Assembly (NCBI RefSeq): GCF_011386835.1
Contig: NC_088800.1
Coordinates: 2,356,001-2,420,000, forward strand
Length of the DNA: 64,000 nt
DNA from: Chrysemys picta bellii
Taxonomy: Eukaryota; Chordata; Testudines; Emydidae
Direction: 5' to 3'
In this document: positions 12,701 through 24,700 of the stretch, piece after piece
Layout of the letters: each line of letters opens with the position of its first letter
How positions within the stretch are numbered: the first letter of the stretch is position 1
Position numbers and translations under genes: made by a program
Notes under the pieces: generated by a model
The model's database searches: none
What the model saw: only the letters and a program-made list of their open reading frames with translations
What the model was told of the DNA's origin: nothing

Positions 12701-15700
12701 GAAATTTGATGCACTTTCATGTGATTATTTTTTTAACACCACAGAAAGTATTTGATTCTTGCTGTATTAGATCTATATTTGGTTAGTTATGATTGGTCAG
12801 ATAAGTCCCATGCTATTGTTTCTATTCCTTGATTGGGCAAGTATGCTAGAGCCACAAGTATGAATTTAACATTTGGTTTCCACAACTGCTCGTGCATTCA
12901 ACTTTGCAATAACAACAAAGAGTCTGGTGGCACCTTAAAGACTAACAGATTTATTTGGGCATAAGCTTTCGTGAGTTAAAACCTCACTTCTTCGGATCCG
13001 AAGAAGTGAGGTTTTAACTCACGAAAGCTTATGCCCAAATAAATCTGTTAGTCTTTAAGGTGCCACCAGACTCCTTGTTGTTTTTGTAGATACAGACTAA
13101 CACGGCTACCCCCTGATACTCAACTTTGCAATGTACTTCCTGTGAATATTGCTGCCAGTAAAATGCGCTTGCACAAATGATCCTGAGAAGTGACTGCACA
13201 AAGGGCACTGAGTGCAGACTAAGCAAAGTTAGATAAAATTCAAGCAGATACTTGCAGCTCTTTTTTTTTACAGTAGTGCCCAATTTTTGCAGCGAGGCGG
13301 TGAGTCCACACTGGCAAGTCTGCAAGGCTCCCACAGTGTGGAGTCCAAGTGGTGGCATGCCCTTAAAATTGGCCCTGTGAGTTTGTCTGATATATGTAAA
13401 ACCCAAAAAGTACAGGGTACAATTTTCCAAAGCACCAAGCCCCACTGTAAGTCACTTAGGTGTTTTGAAAATTTTGCCCACAAACAAAAATTTTATTATT
13501 ATTAAAATGAAGGGGATATAGCCTCATAATCTCCTCTCCATAGTTACTCTACGTCCTTCCAACCCAGAGGCCTGCTGCTCCTCTCACGGTGGTGTAAGTC
13601 TGGAGTATTTCCGCTGAAGTCAGTTGAATTACATTGGCCTAAATCCTGTGCACGTGAGATCAGGATGAGGCCCAGAGAATTCAGCGCAAGAATGACTGGC
13701 TAAGCCCAACTGTCTAAAGATGAGGATGAAAATTAGCTTGTTTCCAATTTGTTCTCTATGAACAAATATTGGTCTCATATAATCACTGCATACCCTGGCG
13801 TACAGGAACATGCTGTTCACAGTCTGAAGCCTTGGGGAGTCACTGCCTAGCGCCTTTTCCCCACAAAGGGTTCATTTTGTGCTTTTGCAAATGCACAACT
13901 GCCAAGCTTAATAATTCCTTTATTGTTGCTTTCCCACTCACTGAAATGCATGGACTTCGAAATGTATTTATTACACACTGTCAACAGTAACGACCTCTAA
14001 TATGGAAAGGTCCCAGGGGCAACTGATATAAAAGTCAATGAATCCAGGTGCTGACAGGGACAACAAAGCACACAGTAAATAGTGTTACTGAATTTAAAGG
14101 CTGCGGTTTACTACAGCTGTAGCTAGCTGTCTGTAAGTTGCCAATTTGACACATTATTCACTTTCGTATATTTCTGAGGCATTTGCTAAAAATGTAATTG
14201 AAATAATGTGGAAGAAATACCGTCTGCAAAGAAGAGGATCTATGTGGAATAGCTGATATCAAACCCAGTGGGGCCATAGAAGGGGAAAACGTAAAGCAAA
14301 CCTTTAATTAATGGATCAATGAATCCAAAGTTTAATGCAAGTCAGTGACTATATCAATATATGGTACTTTCCTTAAGGTATATAGTTTTATGTAAATATA
14401 AAAGAATTTTGAAGTAGTCTTTCTTATTGCAAACCCAAACAAGGAAAAGATGAGACTATTGAACCAAACTGATTTAATTAAACTTCAGACACTATATACT
14501 TACCCACAGAAATGTGATATTCACAATATGAAATGAAATTAACATTTAAAATATATAATGGTTTCCTGGAGCTGTATTAATCTGGTATTTAAAAGACCTT
14601 TCCAAAGGTTAATTGCATTAAACAGGTTGGGAGAACAAACCAAACATTTGCCGCCAATTCTATAAACTAAATTTGAAGAATTCCTAATTAAAAAGCCTTG
14701 TTCAAAACGTTTCACAAAGTCTAGTTTGCTCTAGGGCCAGCCCATTTACAGAACACCACTCAGCTTGCCTTGAAGTCAGAGACCCTGAGTTCAGTCAGCC
14801 TGGATTTGACATATGAATGTAACTGAGCTGGGACTCCTGGGAGTGTGCAGAGACAGTTTAAACTCAGAAAATAACAAAGTTCTAAAAATGAAACTCTCTG
14901 AGCAAAACCCTCAGGGTAAACTCAGAACTTCCACTGACTTCAGAGGGAGTTTTGCCTGCGTAAGGCAAGGTTGAGTACGGATGGATATTTCCCCACTTTC
15001 TGTACCACCTGCACTCTTTAAAGTAAGAGCTGAATAGTGTCTCTTTCCAGGAGAGGGGTCATGAAAGAGATTAAACAAATCCCTAAGTACCTGTGTCCGA
15101 GTTCATGTGCCACGGTGAAAGCCAGGGGAAGTCCTGTATCCTCATTTATATTACAGCTTCTGTGAGGCTGACACATTCCTGACACATGAGAGAGACCCAG
15201 AGTCTCACAAGGCCTGTTCATTGCAGCACAGATGTCTTTCCTTTTACATTCAGGGGGAAAAAACAAAACACACACACGGGACAAATCGGTTGTTTAAATC
15301 ATAGCAGCTTCCAAAGTGTCAAAATAAAACTGAGCAAAACTATTGTCTGAAAACTCGGGAGTGGGGTCAGCAATTAGATTGAAAGGGGAACTCTGAACGT
15401 TGCAAGCAATGCAAGGTTTGTATTTAGTAGGGCAGGGGTAGGCAATCTATGGCACGCGTGCTGATTTTCAGTGGCACTCACACTGCCCGGGTTCTGGCCA
15501 CCGGTCCGGGGGCTCTGAATTTGAATTTAATTTTAAATGAGGCTTCTTAAACATTTAAAAAACCTTATTTACTTTACATATAACAATAGTTTTGTTATAT
15601 ATTATAGACTTATAGAAAGAGACCTTCTAAAAACGTTAAAATGTATGACTGGCACACGAAACCTTAAATCAGAGTGAATAAAGGAAGACTCGGTACATCA

Positions 15701-18700
15701 CTTCTGAAAGGTTGACCCCGGGAGTAGGGGATGGTAAACGTCTCCCTGAGTAGAAGGGAGTCTGGTCTCACTTCAATATAAACCTCTACCCCGATATAAC
15801 GCGACCTGATATAACATGAATTCGGATATAAGTGGTAAAGCAGTGCTCCGGGGGGGCGGGGCTGCGCTCTCCGGCGGATCAAAGCAAGTTCGATATAACG
15901 CGGTTTCACCTATAACACGGTAAGATTTTTTGGCTCCCGAGGACAGCGTTCTATCGGGGTAGAGGTGTAGTAGGCTCTCTCTGCTGTGTACCTGGTGGAT
16001 ACAATTTGCACCGTGCAATTATATCTGCAGCCTATGGCTGATTGGGTGCTGGCGTTCCATCCTGGGACATGACGTAACATCCTGGGACATGACGTAACCC
16101 AGCTGTAACATATATAGCGTGTATATAAAAGGTGACAACATATTAAGTGGCTAAACAGAAACAAAGAGTGGATGCATCTGAATGTAATAGATTTATGACC
16201 CTCTTTTTCCATTTGCTCTCCCGGGAGCCAAGCTTACTAAGGAGCCTAATTAATTTAAAATCAAAAGCAGCTTGGTTACATTAATTCCACTTTAAAAGTA
16301 CAGCTGGGGCTGGGAATAATTAAGCAATGGGACACGACAGGCCGGTGCATTTCTTGGGGGATTACGGCAACCCCAGGTAGCTATGGCAGTGACTACAGCC
16401 ACCCAAGAAGAACAATAACAATAACCCCACAGGCATGTACTGCCCTGCAGTGTCTTATTTCTATTGCAAAGTAAATCTCCTGGAGAAAATGAGGGTGTTG
16501 GGGGAGATGCCATGCTTGTGAACGCATTGGGAGTTACTGAAACAACTGGATATCACCATAGACCAGACTGCAGTGGCTTAAAACCAGCAGACTGTACCCC
16601 TTACCCATAAGGAAAACACACTTGGGCTTGGCTCTTCAAAGAAGCCTAAAGAATCCAGGTGCCCAAATCCCACAGGATTTCACTGGGAATTAGGCACCCT
16701 CCCTGATGCTCTTTTGCAAATCCCAGCCTTGATCCATAAGACAAAATGGCAAGTTTATACACGTGAACATCCCCGATGGGGGTCTGGAAACTGGAGAGGG
16801 GGTCAAACCAAACCTTGCATTTTAACAGCCCCAGGTGCTGGTAAATTTGAATCCATATTCCAGATGTGGATCTGAACTCTGCGGCTAGCGCCAATTTTGG
16901 GAATAGGCTAATCTCAAAAGAGCAGGTTGCATCTCTAGTTACATGTGTAAATGTCAAAAAAGGGCCCACATAAGGAAAATGGAATTTAAATAGCCTCCTC
17001 TTTCTCTCTCTCACACACATTAGATCCGAGTGTCTCTCTCTATCTCCCAGCTTTGTAGGTATTTCTAACTACTTGGTAAATTGCTGAAACCAGAGAGCTA
17101 GCACAAGCAGAAAGCACAAAGCAGGATACCTGGTGAGCAAGACAGCTACATCATGATGCAATGGGTGGGCATCTCCTTTCACATTGATGCTTTTCTGCCA
17201 TTTGCAAAAACTTTTCAAGGTGTTGTCCGCATGGTGGGTGATTTTCAAATCCTCCTGCCAACATAAGAAAGGAAAAGTCTGCTGTCATGGTGTTGTCCTT
17301 TTTGTCACTTAGAGACACTGGGGGCAGATTCTGATCTCGGTTACACCAAATTCAGATGGGAAGTAACTACACTGACTTAGATGGAATTACTCCAGATTTA
17401 CACCACATAGCTGAGCTCAGAATCCACCTCTTTTTTACTATCATTTGACTATGATCAAGTGGCAATGTTAGACAGTCTAGTGAAGGGAGTTAAACCTGCA
17501 GGAAAATATTCCCATTAGGCTGCCGAATCTTTTACAAGGACACAGCTGGGGGAAACAGACCAAACAGCTGAGCAACTTCAAGCTTAGCTGAGAATAACTG
17601 CAGCTGGGAAGCACAAACAACCAGCATTTCACATACACCATTCAGTGCTGCTAGCTGGGATGCTCCTATGGGACTAAGCCAATTCTGGAAACTAGAAAGA
17701 AGACAACATCTGCTGGGAAACACCCTAACTCACAGTCACATCTCTGCCATCCCGCCTCTAATTTGAATGGAAATGCTGCCAAGAGCAAAAGAGCATGTCC
17801 AGTGGCAGTAGGGTTAGTTCCCGGAGATTGCTGGATGGGGAGGATGATACTTGTATTTTGTTGGGAATCCTTTAAGAACTACTGAATAAGTGGCTACTTC
17901 TCAATATAAGCCAGATTCTACAGCGTCTTTGCCTGTGGAACTCCCGCTGGCTTCCAAGAAAATCCCACCCATGCAGCAATCACAGCATCAAGTCTCTAGT
18001 GCCTGTGTTTATTCTGTGCAAGAGCTTTCTGGCCATGCACCTGAGATGAAAGTGAGAGTTTATGGGCTTTCATGGCCAGTTCTCAACTGACCATACAGAA
18101 GCATACTGAGCTGCCAAGATGGAAATGGACCAAAAATATTAGTCACGTTGTTTTCTTTTTACCTCATCATCTTCTAACAGGATAAGACGAACTATTGCAA
18201 TGTTGATAGGGTTTCCAATGCTGGCATCATGGAATATACCTGCCACCTGCAGAAATATAAACGGCCAAGAAAATAATGGGCGGGAGAAAGCAATCACTCT
18301 GCTTGCAATACTCATGGTAAACATATCGGATAGAGAAGCATGGTCTTAAAAGACACTGTTGGGTAGTGTAGTCCCAAATCAGAAGTTCCTTAGAATCAGG
18401 GATGAGTCCAACACTAAGGAAGTTCAGACCCAGAGTTGGACCTAAACATTAATGACATGCCTATGGCGCTACTGGAAATCATTAGAGCTGTGAATTTCAA
18501 CCAAAAATGTGCGTGAGGATGTGCTTACACTATGTAATGACTGTATATGGTTTCTCAAGGGGAACTGTTCCAACTTGGTCACTACTGATGGAGCAAATGA
18601 TGTTGCACCCAAGTCTTCTGCCCCCACCATCTTCTGCTGGAATCACTAGCCACATTCAGAACTGTGTTATTTCAGTCCCAAAAGAGGAGCAGGCTAATTG

Positions 18701-21700
18701 TGCCAAATTATGCTAAACTGCCTGGTGGTTTTATGATATGAGCAAATACCACCAGGTGACAAGACTGAGATCATGAAGTTCATTTCACTTGTGACCTCAG
18801 ACAAAACTGAATGTGGGTCTCTGGAGGCGAAGGGCTAGCTCATTAACCCAAGCTGCCACCTACCTTCCAATTAAATGTGTCTCTGAGCTCCGAAAGATTA
18901 AGCAGCAATGTTCGCTGTTGAAGCATTTGAATGCAATTACTGTAATTAACTTTTCGAGCCTGCATTTGACTTTTATTACAGCCCTTACGGCACATAACAT
19001 ACACTCTCCTAGTTCTGTGCCAGGGTTTTTCATCACCTATTACTGGCTGCTTTACTTGCCGCTTTCCCTTTAACTGTTCACAATGACACATTCCTAGGAA
19101 AGTCATTCACGTATCCAGTGCTCGCCAGGCTAGTACTCCACTCGGTCCCGGGTCAGCTGGCCCCAGCTCAGAGCATTATTGGGTGGGCTGCAGGAAGCTG
19201 TTTCTAGATGAGGTTGCTAAACACGACTGCATCTTCTCTGCAGCTCCTGTCTGACGTGTGGCACTAACACTGGAATCTTCAGGAGTCGTGGGCACGAAGG
19301 GCTTGATCCAAAGCTCCCTCAAGTCAATGGGAATCTTTGCATTGACTCCAGTTGCTTAGGATCAGGCCCAAAATGAGGGCAGGCTATTGGTTTGCATTTA
19401 TTTATCAAGCAGAGAACTGTCAGTTGCCTTACATGCATGCATGGGGGAGTAAGGGAGCGTTAGCCACAGCCTCCCTCCCCTGCACAAGCAACTGGCATCA
19501 CTGGAAAGGGCTGAACCCTGGAAATTCAAATGACCTATATATATGCCACTGACCTGTATGGGTTACATTTAGGCCACCAAGGACACCAGTGGATTTCATG
19601 GTCATGGAACCCAGAACTCACCATGTTCATTACGGTCAGCACGTACTTCTCTATATTTTCACTTCCGTGATACTCCACCATCTTGGTGTCCGCTACCACC
19701 AAGGTCTCCACCCACTTCTCCTTGCTGATGGAGCGCTGTTTTATTCTTCGCTTCCTCTGCTGTTTCTGTTCCCATCTCTCTCTCCGTTTCTCAGATGTCT
19801 CCAGGCTTTGCGGAGATTCTGAAGAATGGAGAAGGGAATGGGCTTTCGATAACGGCTGAAAGCTTGGTGGAATATAAGAGGATTTTTTAAAAAAAAAAAA
19901 GGAATTAATCCCATCCAAGCCACTAGAGCCCTCAAGACACAGACCATTGACTCATAGACCATTAACTCACTCTTACCTACTCTGTCGAGCCACATGTTCA
20001 AAAGACCACTTAGAAGAAAGGCCTCTGAACTCTTTCCGTTGCTTGGTGGCATTAGCGTATTGGAGAGAAATCCAAATGTGGGTTTGGATCAAGTTCTTTT
20101 ACTGGAACTCTGCCCTGGAATATTGCACGCGGGTCATGGAGAAACTCAAACAGCAACAGGAAACCTACATTGCACAGTTATTAATATTTTTATTTATATA
20201 CCAATTTATTATGCAACCATCAAGGAGTGTCTGGGCACATACGTGATAGATCAATAAAACTAGTGGCTGAACAATATGGGAACCAGAGGTTCTGCCAAGG
20301 GGACACAGCTCCCTAATACAATAAATTCACTGCCCCATAAACTGGGTTGATGGCTCACACCAAATCCTAAAGGTCTCCAAGGGTCCTGACCAAGCTAGAA
20401 AAGTCACCTCAGGCTTTGTGGGGCTGCACGGGAGATGGAATTCCACTGAGAATCCCCTGGGCCTGCCACCAGGAGTTCCACCCTGGGGAGAGACAGCAAG
20501 AGCGTTCATGCAAAAAAACGGGAAAAAAGATGGCATGATGCAGAAGGGAAGCTTGAATGGGCCTAATTACACATAGCAACTGGGCAGTCTCATGTGGAGA
20601 TTTCTCCTGTGATGCTGCCCCCGTGTCAGGGTCAATCACAGGCTGAATAAGAGCTTTACTAACTGCATCATAAATAGCTGGAATTGCTTTTCTGTCCAGG
20701 CTCAAAAGGTTCAGGATTACTTCACTAACAATAAACTTGTCCGTGTTTACCGTCTGCATTGTGCTTTAAATAATGAGAGAAAGTTTGCCCTCTAGTCCTA
20801 AGGAATCCCAAATATCCGGATAATTTGAGAAGTCTCCAGTGCTAAGATATCATCACGGAAGTTTAATGAAAATAACTTACTTAGAATTCATTTTTGTTGC
20901 AAACTTTGCTGTAAAGCTTTGACTTATGTGGGTCTTATGATGTGGGGCGATTGGGAAAACATGGAGTTCTGGACACCAAAGGAAGTGTGTATATAATTTT
21001 AACTGCAAACACCATCCTAAAGACTCACCCTGCTGTACATGTATGTTCACTGTATACGGCAGGACGCAATGGCAGAAAACAATATATGTGGTGAATGTAC
21101 CATTACCTTGCTGGGTATTGTTTTATACATAAAATCAGCCCCTTTCATAATCCAAAGTGATAGGACCAGAGTAATGGAAATCCTACAGATTTTCTACATG
21201 TTCTTTTCCAAAGTGTGATTTGGACTAAATTACTAGTCCATACTCTAGTAGAAATTTACATGCATCATCATCTGGGCAAACGAGGCCCCGGGGGATTCAC
21301 TCATTCATTCAATATCATCAATTAATAGATTTTTAAGGCCAAAAGGAATATTTGCTTGTAATGATAGACTAAAGATGCTCAATTTATTTAGCTTAACAAA
21401 GAGAAGGCTAAGAGATGACTTGACCACAATGTATAAATACCTACATGAGGAAAGACTTCTGACATAGAGACCTGTCTATCTATCAATCTATCAGACAAGG
21501 GCTGAACAAGGGTCAACCGCTGGGAACTGAAGCTAGGCCAATTCAGTCCTAGGTGCAAATTTTTAAGAGTGAGGGTAACTAACCACTGGAACAACTTTCC
21601 CTAGGTATATGGTGGATTGTCCATCATCTGAAGACTTTAAATCAGGACTAGAATGCGTTTCTGAAAGATTGTTTGCGGTGTTGTGGTAGCTGTGTCGGTC

Positions 21701-24700
21701 CCAGGATATGAGAGAGACAAGGTGGGGGAGGTAATATCTTCTATTGGGCCAGCTTCTGCTGGGTCAAGATACAAGCTTCCAAACTACCCAGAGGTCTAAC
21801 AAGCGTGCTCTAGAGCGACCAGAGGGAATGGATTCCTGGAAGCAGGAGTCACAGGGTGAGGTTTTCTGGACTATGTTATGCAGGTCAAACTAGAGCAGTG
21901 GTCTCCAAACTTTTTACCTCATCCCCCCCACTTACCCCTGTCCATGCCCCCCCCCCCCCGAGCCCAGGAGTAGGGTCATGGCTCTGGGGGGGGGGAGGGA
22001 TGCAGACAGGAGTAAGGGGGCCGAGGCTAGGACAGAGCTGGGGGCAGGAGCAGAGCCTCGTCCAGGGGCTTTGGCCGGCAGCTGGGGTCCCGGGCATGGG
22101 GCCAGCAGCCACGGCCAGGAGCAGAGCCTTGAGAGCGGGGCCAGCAGCCGGGGCCGGGGCCAGGAGCGGAGCTGGGTGGCTCTCACTCCCCACCCCTCCC
22201 CCGTGGGTGCTGGCCCAGGCCCCAGCCGTGCCCCCCCCATTCCTCCATGCCCCCCTAGGGGGCACGCCCCACAGATTGGGGGCCTCTGGACTAGATGATC
22301 ATAGTGGACTCTTTTGACCTTTAACTCTATGAATCATCTAGTCTCATCCTCCACATGGTACAGTCTATAGAATTTCACCCAGTGATTCCTGCATCAAGCT
22401 CACAATATGTTCAGAGTATGTTCATAGTGTCTTAGGGCAGGTCTACACTACCCGCCTGACTCGGCGGGTAGAAATCAATCTCTCGGGGATCGAATTATCG
22501 CGTCTCATCGGGACGCGACAATCGATCCCTGAATCGACGCTTCTACTCCACCAGCGGAGGTGGGAGTAAGCGCCGTCGAAGGGGGAGCCGCGGAGGTCGA
22601 TTTGCCGCCATCCTCACAGCGCGGTAAGTTGGCTCCGATACGTCGAATTCAGCTACGCAATAGCGTAGCTGAATTTGCGTCTCTTAAATCGACCCCCCCC
22701 CCGTAGTGAGGACGTAGCCTTAGAGTTACCCATCGCATACAGATTTACTGCTCCTCTCTATCTACTGTACCTTGCACGGGGAACAAAATGCCGCTCTTGT
22801 CCAGTGCTGCTCTGTACCATGCACCCTACTTCACCTTGGAAGGAATTCTACTACGCTCCACAGCCGCAGAGACGCCACGGTAAGGATATGAAGAATATTA
22901 GGTAATATTCTTAACCAATCCTTGTCCGTCTCCTTCAGTGTCGGAAGGACGCGTGATTGTGCTGATGCTACTTTCTGTGGCAGCAAGTGCTGAGAAGATT
23001 TGGGCTCTTGGACCAGCTTTGGAGGGTCTCACCTGTTCTGCAGTGGATCCAATCTACAAATTTTCCAAGTGAGCTAGTAACCAACGAACTGTGCATTTAA
23101 ACCTTTCTGCCTTGGCGCCCAAGGTAGATAATGTACCATTTGCTTCCTGCCCTGGCAATTGAGATGTCTGTCTAAGATACTTACACAGCCCCCCATTATC
23201 ACAGTAACTGAGCATTTCACAATCGTTAATGTGTTTATCCTCAAAACACCTGTTAGGTAGGAAAATACTAGTTCATAGATGGAGGGGGCCACGGGTCTTT
23301 CCAGGCACGCTCTGTTCTTGGAAAGGGATGCTGCTGATTTGAGTCTTCACGTCTCTCCTCTTTTGGATCAGTTATTCTAGACCAAATAATCCCCACCTAA
23401 ATTCCAAAAGACTGTGGGAAGCCCACTGCTCTGGAAGAATTTGACTTCAGTGGAGCCACTATTTCACTCTGAAAGTCCAGCCAGCGGCGAAGTCACAACA
23501 ACTGATATTTGCAAGAAAGCGAACAGTCACCACAAAGCAGAACGTTCACATCGGAGTATGAAGAAAAACACGGCAATCAGTGGCTTGTGGTTCAGGGCTG
23601 CAGTGCCTGAGCCCGTGCACACGAGAAACCCTAGCAAATGCAGAACGATTGCCATGTGACAATAAAAGTGCTGCACTCTAGCATAACCCTTGTTACTCGT
23701 GGGACTCAAGTTACGAATACCACAAAATGATTGCCTGGTGCTCCACAAGCAAATTCCTTAGCAGCTCTCACTCACTCATGGCCAGCAATTTGAAAAGCGG
23801 TCAGCCCTTCCGTAATACCAACGACTGTGGAAATCATGTTTGTCTACGATTCTGGAAACTTGGCACTCTCTTCGCTGTTGATACATCTATCTATCCTAGA
23901 GTTTCATTGCGCTACCCTCATTGTAGTACCAGAGCACCTTCCACTTCAAAACTTGTCTTGCATTAGTAGACTTCCTGAAGGCTCTGGCTCTGTCCCTTTT
24001 GGGGCATAAATGCACTTGCAGTTGGGGTATGTCTTTGCTGGAAATATTCTGGGTGGCCTAAGAGCTTTCTCTTTAGCCAGCTTATTGCTAGTCGGTACAC
24101 TTGACCTGCAGTACAATACATTCCATGAATAAACCCCCAAATGAATGGTCAGTTTCTATCCCTCTTGCAGGTAGTTGTGTGTGAGGATGCTGAATGCTTT
24201 AGCACAGAGGTAGATGCTGAGCTTTGATATCAAAGGCACTCAGCACCTAGCAGGATGGGGCCCTAACAGTTTATCTTTCATTGTCCTATTATTAAAATCA
24301 ATTATCCTCTAGCTGCTTTTGACTCACTCTGAAACTGCAATAAAGTAGATAAAATACCTTGGACTCCACATGTTCCCAAGGTATCGGGCTGTTTCCTGTC
24401 TCGCTTTCTGCTGGATTCCACTATCGACTCTTCTTCCTCATATTTTGGAGCATGACGTTTATAGATCCTATGGGGATGGGCTGTACCATCCTCATGCTTA
24501 TTTGTAGCCAGAGGTTCAATGAAATAGTCTTCGTTTGCGAGCCGAAATACACCTCTCTGGGATGGGGAGAGAAAGTCGGTGTCATTTGTATGATACATTG
24601 ACTCACGGTGAAGACAATTACAGTGGGATTGGTTTGCAGAATTTGTCATGCAGAAATAGATGCTTTGTGAAGACGTTGATTTTGCCTCTTTATCCATGCT

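Larger units (their letters stand above)
11987..15090 (-). other. ADAMTS7: ADAMTS7 intron 7
   Basis: 3.1 kb holding a MIR-like SINE (12240-12465), a short CR1/SINE tail (12551-12632) and a Penelope-like palindromic insertion (12911-13119). The AT-rich part at 14.0-14.8 kb has nothing recognisable. Confidence 0.75.
15241..17129 (-). other. ADAMTS7: ADAMTS7 intron 6
   Basis: 1.9 kb with a hAT-like remnant (15433-15721), a mariner-like MITE (15781-15967), a CRE/TATA promoter-like cluster (16041-16132) and a short remnant of the palindromic 'aaatccca' type repeat near 16635-16735. Confidence 0.75.
19819..24357 (-). other. ADAMTS7: ADAMTS7 intron 3
   Basis: 4.5 kb. The middle is a nested transposon block: a CR1 3' end (about 21364-22336) broken by another repeat and by a hAT element. 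A Harbinger-like MITE follows at 22435-22719. The flanks (19.9-21.3 and 22.8-24.3 kb) show nothing recognisable. Confidence 0.75.
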
